Positions 1 through 9,529 are shown, numbered from the stretch's first letter. The stretch: DNA of 26,803 nucleotides from Bacteroidales bacterium (GCA_030692905.1 JAUYBT010000186.1:1-26803); one strand, 5' to 3'. Numbers and translations: made by a program. The notes: generated by a model from the sequence alone, not told the origin.

Positions 1-239
1 GCAAGATTTTTATCAATAAAAGCTGCAATCCTGCCAATCAGATTGTTCTCATTGTCTTCCAGAATCCAGCGTTCTGCTTCACCATGTTTATAATAGGGAT
101 TTTTTTTCGGGTCAAAGATTGCCTCTGTTTCATTGTCAAAAGGGCATACCCATATCTTGTCATTTTTATAAATAATTCTTGCAGCATCGAGGAATTTATG
201 CCTTGTTTTTCTGTCAGTTACCCTGATAATTTTCATCAT
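1..239 (-). CDS. GNAT-like N-acetyltransferase, N-terminal part (cut by left edge)
   Basis: The reverse strand stays open from tandem ATG codons at 239 and 236 to the edge of the window, giving about 79 residues that begin MMKIIRVTDRKTRHKFLDAA. The sequence contains FDPKKNPYYKHGEAERWIL followed by a segment like IGRIAAFID. This pattern is known from the N-terminus of a roughly 380-residue GNAT-related protein common in Bacteroidetes, whose substrate is not known. Only the first fifth or so is visible, so the acetyl-CoA loop cannot be checked. The start codons lie inside the 36-bp dispersed repeat at 231-266, so the repeat overlaps the translation start. The real start could be either ATG. The family call is from recognition of the N-terminal motif; the biochemical role is unknown. 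Confidence 0.75.
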   Translation of the reverse strand, partial: MMKIIRVTDRKTRHKFLDAARIIYKNDKIWVCPFDNETEAIFDPKKNPYYKHGEAERWILEDNENNLIGRIAAFIDKNL

Positions 240-266
240 AATATAATTGTTTTTAATGGTATGATG
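231..266. repeat. 36-bp dispersed repeat, copy 1
   Basis: This segment matches 18975-19010 at 35 of 36 positions (the one mismatch is T at 250 against A at 18994). It is bounded by a 7-bp inverted repeat, CATCATA at 234-240 and TATGATG at 260-266, separated by 19 AT-rich bases. Copy 1 covers the tandem start codons of the GNAT-like gene. It may be a small mobile or stem-loop element, or a duplicated promoter/start region. Confidence 0.6.
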
Positions 267-385
267 ATAAATAAATAATTTGTTTGTTAAAGGGCTGATG
301 GATGGTATTATCTTTTTTCTTTGAGTCCAATGCAAATATGTTTATAACTGCAATTTAAGAAATATGGCTGACAAACAAGCCGGAT

Positions 386-420
386 AAAAAAAGCACCAGG
401 AGCAGAAACTCCTGGTGCTT
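386..420 (-). terminator. Intrinsic terminator of the susC-susD-DUF3823 operon
   Basis: A perfect 12-bp inverted repeat (AAGCACCAGGAG at 391-402 and its complement at 409-420) surrounds a 6-base loop. Read on the reverse strand, the stem runs straight into a run of seven T (386-392). It lies 27 bases past the stop of the last gene of the leftward operon. This is the strongest rho-independent terminator in the window. Confidence 0.92.
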
Positions 421-446
421 AATTAATTAATACAATTCAGAAAATC

Positions 447-1151
447 TTATTGAAGCATTATTTTCTTCCATGGTGAATAGTATCGTTCGGAAGAACCCGC
501 TGACAGTACCCCTAACCTGGCATACACATAACTCCTTGAAGCCAGAAAGGTAGGAGATACGTTAGTAAGTGTAACAGTATTAGTCTTCGGAGTAGTAAGA
601 TCTGTAAGAGCTGCAGCAGCCAGTACATTGCTCTGTGCGTTATTGTTGGCATCAACAATGTTGGTGATACCAATATACAGGGTAAGACTTGTAATGGCAA
701 CTGTACCAACTTTATTAACCATACATGTCGAGGTTATTACACCTCCACTATATGTAAAGGTTTCACCTGTTATAGTATAAAAAGGTGTTACAGGAACATC
801 ATAAGTTGTATTACCTGAGACAGTTACAGCAAGAGTATCTGTATTCGGATTAGACCATGGAGCTCCTGTAAGACGTACAATCTTATAGTCTCCGTCAAAA
901 AGCCTCGCCGAATAAGAGCCATCCTGCGCAATATAAACAGCTATTTTAGCGCGTGCAATTTTCCCTTTCGTATCCCATGTATATTGCCACAACTCAAGCT
1001 GTGTTCCATTCGATCTGACTCCAACAGCTTTGCCGTTATAGACAACGTTTCCTGAAAGAAAAGATGTTGGAGCAGTGTAGTTGTCATATTCACATCCTGC
1101 AATAAAAATTGCAAATACAATAACTGCTAATAATATTAATTTATTTTTCAT
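447..1151 (-). CDS. DUF3823 domain lipoprotein, SusD partner
   Basis: A 234-residue lipoprotein. A hydrophobic signal ends in the lipobox FIAGC with Cys20 as the predicted lipidated residue. The mature protein begins CEYDNYTAPTS and contains VGVRSNGTQLELWQ, a repeated-sheet pattern and LFDGDYKIVRL, all characteristic of the DUF3823 family. These proteins sit directly after SusD in many Bacteroidetes loci and are probably surface-exposed lipoproteins helping glycan binding, although no reaction is established. It starts 9 bases after the susD stop and is last in the operon, followed by the terminator at 386-420. The C-terminal half (about 125-234) looks like a second beta-sandwich and ends in YYSPWKKIMLQ. 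Length and spacing look normal. Confidence 0.88.
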   Translation of the reverse strand: MKNKLILLAVIVFAIFIAGCEYDNYTAPTSFLSGNVVYNGKAVGVRSNGTQLELWQYTWDTKGKIARAKIAVYIAQDGSYSARLFDGDYKIVRLTGAPWSNPNTDTLAVTVSGNTTYDVPVTPFYTITGETFTYSGGVITSTCMVNKVGTVAITSLTLYIGITNIVDANNNAQSNVLAAAALTDLTTPKTNTVTLTNVSPTFLASRSYVYARLGVLSAGSSERYYSPWKKIMLQ

Positions 1152-1160
1152 AGCGATAGA

Positions 1161-3068
1161 TTAATGGAATGGATTTTTAACTATCAGAGGATTATTATCA
1201 AGAACTGACTGACTGATAGCGGAATAATAATTACCCATCTGGAAGAATCGTGCAGCTTTAAACTTCGGGGCAAGAAATCTGTCAAAGACATATTTCCCGT
1301 CGTTAGGATGTCCCGGACGAATTACACGATAAGGATAAAGAGCATATTGGTTTGCAGAAGGAGTTGCTGAAGATCCGTTCCATACAGTATGTGATATCCT
1401 CCAGCGCATCAAATCCCAAACGCGGTGGTCCTCATAAGCGAGCTCCAATCTGCGTTCACTCTGCAGTTTAGCAAGGGTTAAGGTACTGGTATAAAGGCTG
1501 TTAGCAGGAAAACCGGCTCTCTGTCTTACCATATTAACATAAGTAAGTGCATCAGGGATATTTGCACCTCCAAGCTCGAAAGCTGCTTCAGCCGCGTTCA
1601 AAAGAATTTCACCATATCTGAATCTGACCCACCATATATCAGTGCCTACACCACGGGCACTGGACAATGTTGCCGGATCGATGAATTTTTTAATATAAAA
1701 TCCTGTATTGGATACTTCCTGGGAAATACGCATGGGACCACCATTACCTGTAAGAAGCTTGCCATCGGTATAAAGGCTATGGAAAGTTTCTGATTCATAC
1801 CTGACGTATCTATTGAGGGAAGCACTCCATTCATAGACCCCGGCCTGCATTTCGACATCCACACCTTTAAATGATGTTCCCGGGTAGACTATTGTGCCAT
1901 ATAACCTTGCGTCTTTGTTTGCAAATATGTCATTCGGCTTGTCATAGAAAATCCAGTTAGTTTGTCCGGCTGCAGTATTGCTTCCAGTACCAACTCCTTT
2001 CAGAGTTCCTGCTGTACCATCGAGATAATCGAATGCTTCAACAAGACCCAAATCAGGGTTGATAGCTGAAGAGGAGAGGTTATCCTCACGCATTGTACGG
2101 CAGATCTCATGGTACGACCAGTTATGCTTTCTCGTCGGTATGAGAAAATCCGTAGTCATAATCATTTCCGGATTGCCGGCTTTTTTGACTATCATCTCAT
2201 AGAAGTTTTCACCGGGATTGGGATTTTTGTTGTACAAGGAATAAATTCCACTGTTTATGATCTCTTTGGCGGCATTCAGGGAAGCCTGGTAATAACCAGC
2301 AGAACGTGCTGCAGGCAGACCGACCTCTTTGCCAGGCGTAGTTATGGGAGTAGCCAGCAGGTTATTGTATTTGGCTATTGAGCCTGCATACAACATTGCA
2401 CGGCATTTGAGAGCAAGCACTGAGTACTTATTGGCTCTGTCTTTACTTGGCGTACCACTTGAGATATTACCAACAGAATCTTTTATTGCATCCAGTTCAC
2501 TGGCAATAAAATCATAGACTTCCTCCTCTGTGTTACGGGCATGCCTCAGATAAGTTGGATCACCGCTGAAATCATATATAAGCTGTGTGGTAATGATAGG
2601 TACACCACCCATCCTCTTGACCATTTCAAAATAGTCATAAGCTCTCAGAAACCTGAGCTCAGCAGAGAACTGCTGTTTCTCTTTAACAGTAAGCTTGCTG
2701 GAGTATTTCTTAATACTTTCAATAGCTTGATTAAGGTCCCTTATATATGTATAATCCCACAATGTCCATCTGCTGTAAGAATATGTGGTAAGGTTATTAT
2801 TGGCTATATCAGTGCTGCTTTCCTGACTACCTGTATTTACTCCTTCATCATAACATCCATAGTTGGTTTCGCCACTGTTTATCTGGCTGTGAACAGGCAG
2901 CCTGTTGTACAAATTAGCCAGCAGGTCAGTTATCATAGCTTTATCATTCCAAACCTGACTTTCAAGGAGAATTGTTGTGGACCAGGGTTGGTCAAGAAGT
3001 TTATCTCCGCATCTTGAAAAGAAAAACAGGGGAATGAGAATAATTAAAAATTTCAATATATTTTTCAT
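1161..3068 (-). CDS. SusD/RagB family outer-membrane glycan-binding lipoprotein
   Basis: A 635-residue protein with a signal peptide and lipobox-like FFSRC (Cys20), so it should be a surface lipoprotein. Family marks are AELRFLRAYDYFEMVKRMGGVPI in the TPR-like helical part (about 140-160), the motif RFRYGEILLNAAEAAFEL, and ERRLELAYEDHRVWDLMRW near the C-terminus. SusD proteins cap the SusC barrel and deliver oligosaccharides to it. The gene starts 12 bases after the susC stop and shares its operon. At 635 residues it is somewhat longer than many family members, but the frame is open with no visible break. The ligand cannot be read from sequence; the neighbouring GH51 and GH43 genes make an arabinose-containing glycan a reasonable guess. 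Confidence 0.95.
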   Translation of the reverse strand: MKNILKFLIILIPLFFFSRCGDKLLDQPWSTTILLESQVWNDKAMITDLLANLYNRLPVHSQINSGETNYGCYDEGVNTGSQESSTDIANNNLTTYSYSRWTLWDYTYIRDLNQAIESIKKYSSKLTVKEKQQFSAELRFLRAYDYFEMVKRMGGVPIITTQLIYDFSGDPTYLRHARNTEEEVYDFIASELDAIKDSVGNISSGTPSKDRANKYSVLALKCRAMLYAGSIAKYNNLLATPITTPGKEVGLPAARSAGYYQASLNAAKEIINSGIYSLYNKNPNPGENFYEMIVKKAGNPEMIMTTDFLIPTRKHNWSYHEICRTMREDNLSSSAINPDLGLVEAFDYLDGTAGTLKGVGTGSNTAAGQTNWIFYDKPNDIFANKDARLYGTIVYPGTSFKGVDVEMQAGVYEWSASLNRYVRYESETFHSLYTDGKLLTGNGGPMRISQEVSNTGFYIKKFIDPATLSSARGVGTDIWWVRFRYGEILLNAAEAAFELGGANIPDALTYVNMVRQRAGFPANSLYTSTLTLAKLQSERRLELAYEDHRVWDLMRWRISHTVWNGSSATPSANQYALYPYRVIRPGHPNDGKYVFDRFLAPKFKAARFFQMGNYYSAISQSVLDNNPLIVKNPFH

Positions 3069-3080
3069 GTTTGAAAAATT

Positions 3081-6000
3081 TTAGAAAGTTAAACTAAAAC
3101 CAAAATTGAATACCCTTGACTGAGGATAAACCAGACCACTTGAACTTGAAACTTCAGGATCGACCTGGAACTTCAGGGTGTTATCTATTGAGAACAGGTT
3201 AGAAATGTTTGTATATATTCTTGCTTTCGTTAAACCCAGCTTAAACCTGTTAAGGAGTTTTTGTGAAACATTATAACCTATTTCTGTGCTTCCCAGCCGT
3301 AAATAAGATACATTAACCCGGTAGAAGTCATTTGTTCTGCTGAAATTTGAATGAGTTTGAAAGTCTTTCCTTGTAGGAGGATAATATCCAGGTATCCATT
3401 CGCTTGTATTATCGTAAGGATCTGCCCTGTGCCACCTGTCTCCGAGAAGCCACTGGGGTGAATTGCCGTTATTTGTACCATAAGGTATTTTCAACTCATT
3501 GCTGTATATCCATGTCTGCATGGTACCTCCTCCAAAAACCAGAACGAGGTCGATACCTTTGTAATTAAACTGGCTGTTAAGACCAAAGCTCATATACGGG
3601 TTAGAACCTGTGGCATAGCCAATTGGTTTCTGATCCATAGTATTAATGATCTTATCACCATTCAGGTCTTCATAGATCAGGTCACCCGGAAGGAGTGTCC
3701 TGTTGCCGGAACCGTCAACATTAACAGGGTAGTCATCAATCTGTTCCTGGCTCTGGAACTGTCCCAGAATATGATAGCCCCAGTTTATATTGTCCCAGCG
3801 TCCTTGACTAGAGTTCCTGTACTCATCCCATGAGTTGCCAAATCGTGGTTTATAAGTTTCCAGAGTCTTAGACCTTGAAAGAGTGGTGTTTACTCCGATA
3901 TTGAAAATGACCGGTCCCATTTTACCTCTGTATGTCACCATACCCTCAACTCCCCGGTTTTCAGCGCTGTTCAGGTTCTCATTCGGAAGTGAATATCCTA
4001 CTTCGCTTGGGATTAATACGTCATACCTTGCTGCAGGAATACCTGTGCGTTTTCTCCGGAAGACATCGAACTGACCTGTAATTTTGTCGTTAAATATTGC
4101 AAAGTCGATACCAATGTTAGTCGAAGTATTGGTTACCCACGAAAGCTTTGTAACAGGTAATCCTCTTGGAGCGATACCTGTATAGGTTACACCGTTAAAG
4201 CGATAACTTCCTGAGGACCAGTTAAAGCCTCCTAAATATCCAAAAGCAGATACTCCGCTTTCCGCTCCTGTCTGTCCCCATGATCCTCTGAGCTTTAATT
4301 CGGAGAAAATGCCTTTTAATGATTTGAAGAACGGTTCATTTGATAACCTCCATCCGAACAAAACTCCCGGGAAGAAACCCCAGCGGTTTTCCTTAGCATA
4401 CATATAGGAACCGTCATAACGTCCAATAGCCTCCAACAGGTACTTCTCATTGAAGTTATAGTTTAGCCTTCCGGTATAACTTGCTCTAGCAGACATAGTC
4501 CATTGATTATTCAACTCATCCTGATCTACAAGATTCTGTATAGGAATATAATTGGTAGGCGGAATAGTATGAATCCGCAGAAACTGAAGATCCATTCGAG
4601 TCTGGTCGTAAGCTGCTGTTGCTGCAATGGTATGTTTCCCGAACTTTTTATTATAATTTAGCTGTAATTGGGCATACTTGGTTTCATTATGTTGCCGGTC
4701 TGTGCGCCTGTACGGATTTAAATTACCTCCTCCCACGACTTGATTATAAGTTTTTGCTACCCTGTCATATGTATAGGCAGGATATGTAAATTCAAAACAT
4801 TCCATGATCCAGTTAAAATACTCATATGAATATGTTGCCCTTGCTTTCAGACCAAATCCGAAATCGTAATCAGCATAGATGTTGCTCTTGAACACACGGG
4901 TGTATTCATCGGTCCAGCCGGTAAATGCTTCCTTGTAGGTAGCAGGGTTGATATTAATACTATGGGTGTTGTTTACATAGAGAGGGTTATCATTGGCATA
5001 AGGTCGTTCGATGGGCCAGTTTCTCATTGTGGAGATGAAGATGTTTGGGTAGTCATCGACGCCGGGAATACCTGCCTGGTGACGTTTCTCTATACGAGGG
5101 GAAATTTGTATTCCAAACTTCAGCCCCTTTGCAAGCTAGGCTTCTATATTTGACTGTATGCTGGTGCGCTTGAAATAATAGCTTTCAATAACAGCATTCT
5201 GGAACAGGTTAGCTACGGAGAAAAAATAATTTACTTTCTCAGAAGCGCCTGAAGCGCTTGCATTAATGTACGACTGTGGGGCTGGAGAGTTTTTACCGAT
5301 AATCTCTTCAAAATAGTCATAGCTCCTGTAATCTGCGTACTGTGCAGGATCATCCGATGGATTATAATATTGAGTTCTCCAATTCTCCAGTTTGTCTTTA
5401 GCTATAGGTGGCGGATTACCCTGGTTCTGAGCCGATTCCAACAGTCCAAGCATGTAGGTATAAGCATCAGCATGCTGGGGATACCTGGTAAAGCCCTGCA
5501 AACCGTAATAACCGTCAACTTTAATATTTGGTTTTTCATTTACTTTACCTTGCTTGGTAGTTACGAGTATTACCCCGTTGGCAGCCTGAAGACCGTAAAT
5601 TGCAGCCGACGCATCTTTCAATATTGAGATGCTTTCAATGTTGTCAAGCTCCAGGTTGTTGAAGTCTCCAGTTGAACCAATAAGGTAAGAATTTGAAACA
5701 ATCGCTGAAGATGGCACGCCATCTATGATAACCAAAGGTGTACCGTAGTTACGGATCTGTAGTGCGGAGGCGTTTCCCGGTCTTGCATCAGTAAGACGTG
5801 CCGTTATACCGGAAACCTTTCCGACAAGTGCTCCCGCGGCTGTTACTGACTTGGTTTGTGTAAGTGCATTTGCCTGGACACTGCTGATAGCGCCGGTAAG
5901 TGTCTTCTTGGTTTGTGTACCATACCCTACAACTACGATCTCGTCGAGTCCGATAGCTGCTTCAGCCAGGGTCACATTCACTGAAGTGCGCCCATTAAGC

Positions 6001-6329
6001 GGTATTTCCTGTGTTGTCATACCAACAAAGGAAAAGGATAGAATAGCATCAGGTGCAACATTCGTAAGAGAATATCTTCCGTTGGCATCAGAGAGGGTCC
6101 CATTAGTTGTTCCTTTCACCAGAACATTTACCCCCACAATGGGTTGTCCCAGGTTGTCTATTACTGTTCCGGTGACAATACCCTGTTGCGCTGCGGTATA
6201 ATTACCGGTACCAATCAACGAAGTAAACAGGAGCAGTAACAGAATCATTGCGCCTCTTAATACCGGACTGATATCAGAAGTACGCACTGACCTTAAAGGA
6301 ATAACCAGAAATTTACATCTGTTTTCCAT
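3081..6329 (-). pseudogene. SusC/RagA TonB-linked outer-membrane receptor, interrupted by one in-frame TAG
   Basis: The span is 1083 codons in one frame, typical for SusC. The ATG at 6329 leads a signal peptide (about 26-47), a carboxypeptidase-regulatory-like beta-sandwich (about 48-125), the TonB-box region LDEIVVVGYG (about 128-137), a plug domain (about 145-260, with IDGVPSS and ILKDASAAIYG), then the barrel, ending RVFNFGFSLTF. Codon 398 is TAG (reverse strand, 5138-5136), in the context NIEA-stop-LAKGLKFGIQIS. The frame on both sides is unbroken: the 108 bases after the stop translate as normal SusC sequence, continuing into FISTMRNWPIERPYANDN. A single substitution from GAG, AAG or CAG would explain it. 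As written, translation gives a plug with only the first barrel strands, which should not function. A downstream ATG at 5027 is just an internal Met of SusC. A sequencing or assembly error, or readthrough, remains possible. Confidence 0.9.
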
Positions 6330-6600
6330 AGCTTTAATTTAATAGGTTAGTTGATAAGTTGTTGGTTTTAATAATACAAAAATCTGGATTCTAATTCAAA
6401 AAGAGGACCCGGTAATTAATTATAATTACCAGCTAATAAGGACCAATTAAATGTTTTCATAGGCATTTGGTTGATTGGGTTTAACATAAATTCAGGTATC
6501 CGGTATTTTTATAATACATTAATTTCGATGTCATTCCGAAAATCAGAGAAGGTTGCTGAATAATAATTAATACATCTGTAAGTTATGCCTATTTTGTATT

Positions 6601-6632
6601 TTAAGTGTAAAAAAAACACTTATTTGTTCTTA
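6601..6632. promoter_or_regulatory. Candidate operator, imperfect palindrome shared with the GH51 promoter
   Basis: AAGTGT-A7-ACACTT (6603-6621) is an inverted repeat, followed by TATTTGTTCTTA. The layout TTAAGTGTAAAAA, ACAC, then GTTCTTA recurs at 9796-9828 just before the GH51 gene. Two positions flanking genes of the same likely pathway suggest a common regulator site. It lies about 270 bases from the susC start, far for a simple activator site. The AT-rich background raises the chance of coincidence. Confidence 0.4.
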
Positions 6633-6793
6633 ACAAATAGAATTAATTAATATTTTTTCTGATTTAGTTAATACTAATGAATTGATCCTATTATATTAGG
6701 GTACTAAAGTTATACAGTTTTTTTGATATAAAAATGTTTTTATTATAAAAATCACACTTATTTCTAAGTTATTAATATTCATTATAATTAGAG

Positions 6794-6815
6794 TAGTCTT
6801 TTTTTATAAAGACTA
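6794..6815. terminator. Weak hairpin downstream of the glutaminase-family gene
   Basis: An 8-bp inverted repeat TAGTCTTT / AAAGACTA (6794-6801 and 6808-6815) with a 6-base loop lies about 60 bases past the stop of the leftward gene at 6873. No T-run follows the stem on either strand, so it may aid termination or RNA stability rather than act as a full intrinsic terminator. Confidence 0.3.
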
Positions 6816-6872
6816 TTGTAGAGAAAAACATACCCCGACATTAATGGGTTATAGTATCAATATTTATTACTG

Positions 6873-9401
6873 TTATTGTTTCTGTCTCCTGTTAATTTCC
6901 TGTTCAAGCATCTTCATAAAATAACCCCCAACGACCGAACGGGCTCTGAAGCCTACCGATCTGCCGTCGGTTGTTTCATGCCAGTCAGATACCGGCATCC
7001 TGGTCTGAGTTTCATTGCAATACTTCCATATCGGATCAGTAAGCTTTTTAAATGTTTCTGTATCACCGGCGAGGGTGGCGGTCCACATTACCCAGTCAGA
7101 CTTCGTGTATGTCTTGCGGCTGTCAAGGGGTAGGCCATAGGGCATTTGCTTTGTAAAGTAATATGCAATCTCTTTCTCAGCAACCACATCAGGAAATATA
7201 TTTAAATTAAGGAGCTTGTTCCAGACAAGATTATATTTCTGGCTCCAGGTACCCGGCTGATCGAAAGTGAGGCGGAAATGGTCAGCCTCATCATCCATCC
7301 TGATCCATTCATTAGCCATTTCTCTGGCTTTCTGTGTATATTTTGCTGCGATATCATTTTTGCCAAGCATAGAAGCCATTTTTCCATATCCTGCAATGCC
7401 CATAATAGCCTTTACTGAAAGGTTGGCATTATGCGCCAGATGGCCTGCAAAGTCATCGGTGCAGAGCTGGTTTGCAGGATCTAGCCCGTTTTCAAGAAGG
7501 TAATTAGCCCATGTTGAAAGTGTGCTCCAGTGTTTCTCTGCATATGCCGCATTGCCTTCCCTCACAGCAATAGCGGTTGTAAGAATCAGCATATTGCCTG
7601 CCTCTTCAACCGGCATATCCTCGCGATATACCTGACCGTTTGCAAGAGGAAATGTTCCAAGGTCATGAGCTGCAAAGGGTTTTGTCCACTTTCCGCTTTC
7701 ACTATAGTAAAATATTCCATTCAGCATTCCCTTCAGAAGGTCGGGATTATAAAGCAGGTACAATGGGGCAGAAGGATATGTTACATCAACAGTGGCTATA
7801 CACCCGTTGCTGAAATTCTCCTTCGAGAAAAACAGGAGTTCGCCATCTTTCCCTTTTACAAGCTTATGGGCAGCTATTGACTGACGGTAAGTCAGTGCGC
7901 ACATTTCAGCATATTTTTTGCCACCTGCAGATTCTGCATCCGCCATCATCTGAATGTCGAAGCGTGAGCATTTTTCAATTACTGATGAATAATTGTTCTC
8001 TGCTGTTTCAAATACCTGCAAAATATCTACAGCTCCCTCTTTCTTCCAGTAAGCCGGAAGGTTGTCGCCGAAAAACTGGATCGAAAGGATATCATCATAC
8101 CCTACCATTAAGTGGCCCCCGATTACTTTTTTCCCGACCTTGCCAAGTTCCCGGGAATAGGAGAGGGCTGGCATTTTCTGATACAGTTTATGGACGAGCG
8201 TGTTATCGAAAGTATTGGAAAGCTTTCCGTTAAGTGCAAATTCTTTTTTTAAAATGGTAGGATCTCCGACAGACATTGTAACTGACTTATCGCTTTTCCC
8301 CGTAAGATAAAAATAGCCCCAGTCTATCCTCAAATCATCTCCTTTCTTTGCCAGGACTGGTTGTTCAACGGTGCCGGTCTTAAGGTATATAAGTTCGTTA
8401 TGAGTGAGTCTTTCTGCTGTCACAGGTTGGCTGATTGCATTAACAGCCCATTCGGGTGATGCTTCAAAATATATCTGAACATCGTGTTTTTTCCCATCAA
8501 GCGATTTTGCCTGCCATGTTATGTAGTTAACAGGTCTGGAAAGAAGGTCCAGATCATTCATAAGCAAGGGACTGGTAAAAATAAGATCGAGTTTAACCGG
8601 GCCACACTCAAAAACATAAAAAGTTTGTGTGGGCATCACATTAACCGATTTCTGGATGGCAGACTGTTCAAAGCTTTTTTTAATGCCGGTATTTTTAAAC
8701 AGGCCGAAATCGACATAGGAACTTCCCGATTCATTAAAACAATGGGCTGCAATAACATTTTTCCCTTTTTTGAGGGTCCTTGTCACCTCTGATGTGAGAG
8801 GCTCAGTAACATTCATCTTTCCTGTTGCGCCCGTTTTGACAACCTGTATACCATTAATATATAGTTCAAGCAAATCGTCATACGAAAATTTAGCAACGAG
8901 ATCGTTTGTTGAAATATCCTCGCTAAGTGTGATTTCTCTTCTGATCCAGATATCTTTTGATCTCCATCGTGTGGATACCGCGGTTCCTCTCGATCCGAAC
9001 GCCCCTTTCCCCTCTTTCCATGTGGTATCGTCGAATGAAGGTTTTTCCCAGCCATCGGCCGGTTTCTCCTCAGTGTACCTGCCGCTCCAGGGTTCCATAT
9101 CGGCAGTAAAGATCAGCGGGTCGAGAGGTATCTCCTCAGATCCCATAAACCTGTAGAGTTTTCCGTCAACTCTCAGTGCCCCTAAAAAGGTACGTGTTGT
9201 TCCGGTCCAGTGCCTGACATTCTCCTCGTAAAGCTTATCAGTAAACGACCAGATGCTTGTATATGGATCAATCGTTACTAACGGATAAGCAGGCGCCCTG
9301 AGGTTATTGACACCTGATGGAGGAATTTCTTTGTGAGGCTGGCAAACAACTGACTGAATAAGGATAAGGATTGAGAACAATCCGAATAATAGTTTTTTCA
9401 T
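6873..9401 (-). CDS. Secreted glutaminase-family protein (DUF4964/DUF5127/DUF4965/DUF1793 type)
   Basis: An 842-residue protein with a signal peptide ending near VVCQ (residue 21), so secreted or periplasmic. The early mature part LRAPAYPLVTIDPYTSIWSF is the DUF4964-like start; later parts match the DUF5127, DUF4965 and DUF1793 segments usually annotated as 'glutaminase family', with an alpha-helical barrel C-terminus (for example LCTDDFAGHLAHNANLSVKA and SDWHETTDGR). Residues of about 105-240 form an extra jelly-roll-like segment (DGWEKPSFDDTTWKEGKGAFG to FNESGSSYVDFG) resembling carbohydrate-binding or sugar-hydrolase beta-sandwiches. The name derives from fungal glutaminase A; in Bacteroidetes such genes sit in polysaccharide loci, as here, so a glycan-related role is possible. 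It reads leftward, divergent from GH51, and lies 543 bp upstream of susC. The substrate cannot be assigned. Confidence 0.85.
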   Translation of the reverse strand: MKKLLFGLFSILILIQSVVCQPHKEIPPSGVNNLRAPAYPLVTIDPYTSIWSFTDKLYEENVRHWTGTTRTFLGALRVDGKLYRFMGSEEIPLDPLIFTADMEPWSGRYTEEKPADGWEKPSFDDTTWKEGKGAFGSRGTAVSTRWRSKDIWIRREITLSEDISTNDLVAKFSYDDLLELYINGIQVVKTGATGKMNVTEPLTSEVTRTLKKGKNVIAAHCFNESGSSYVDFGLFKNTGIKKSFEQSAIQKSVNVMPTQTFYVFECGPVKLDLIFTSPLLMNDLDLLSRPVNYITWQAKSLDGKKHDVQIYFEASPEWAVNAISQPVTAERLTHNELIYLKTGTVEQPVLAKKGDDLRIDWGYFYLTGKSDKSVTMSVGDPTILKKEFALNGKLSNTFDNTLVHKLYQKMPALSYSRELGKVGKKVIGGHLMVGYDDILSIQFFGDNLPAYWKKEGAVDILQVFETAENNYSSVIEKCSRFDIQMMADAESAGGKKYAEMCALTYRQSIAAHKLVKGKDGELLFFSKENFSNGCIATVDVTYPSAPLYLLYNPDLLKGMLNGIFYYSESGKWTKPFAAHDLGTFPLANGQVYREDMPVEEAGNMLILTTAIAVREGNAAYAEKHWSTLSTWANYLLENGLDPANQLCTDDFAGHLAHNANLSVKAIMGIAGYGKMASMLGKNDIAAKYTQKAREMANEWIRMDDEADHFRLTFDQPGTWSQKYNLVWNKLLNLNIFPDVVAEKEIAYYFTKQMPYGLPLDSRKTYTKSDWVMWTATLAGDTETFKKLTDPIWKYCNETQTRMPVSDWHETTDGRSVGFRARSVVGGYFMKMLEQEINRRQKQ

Positions 9402-9529
9402 GTGTTATTCTATATTTTGTACAATTTTTTCCGGAGATACGGTTTAAGAGATTTCAATCAACCGGGTATTAAATATACGCAGATTCTTTTAATAACTCAA
9501 AGCTTTCAATTGGTCTTGCCCGATTTTAA

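Larger units (their letters stand above)
6330..6872. other. 543-bp AT-rich intergenic region upstream of susC
   Basis: No gene is supported here. It should carry the susC promoter on the reverse strand, but I found no exact TAnnTTTG site; the nearest is GATTTTTG at 6384-6377, about 48 bases before the ATG, with no good -33 TTG at normal spacing. It holds the palindrome at 6601-6632, and the 10-mer ACACTTATTT occurs twice (6616-6625 and 6755-6764), so there may be a second, weaker regulator site. Confidence 0.5.

Noticed and set aside
2541..3017. A 158-codon forward open frame antisense to susD
   Set aside because: It mirrors the signal peptide and helical region of SusD and has no independent support.
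3081..5027. A separate 648-residue TonB-dependent receptor gene starting at the ATG at 5027
   Set aside because: The preceding 108 bases continue the same frame and read as SusC barrel sequence back to the TAG; the ATG is an internal Met with no signal peptide. It is one interrupted gene.
5136..5138. TAG as a reassigned sense codon in this organism
   Set aside because: Several intact genes in the window (GH51, GH43, DedA, the small lipoprotein) end naturally with TAG and their products have normal ends.
6794..6815. A strong terminator for the glutaminase-family gene
   Set aside because: The T-rich part is in the stem and loop, and no T-run follows on either strand, so only a weak hairpin was listed.
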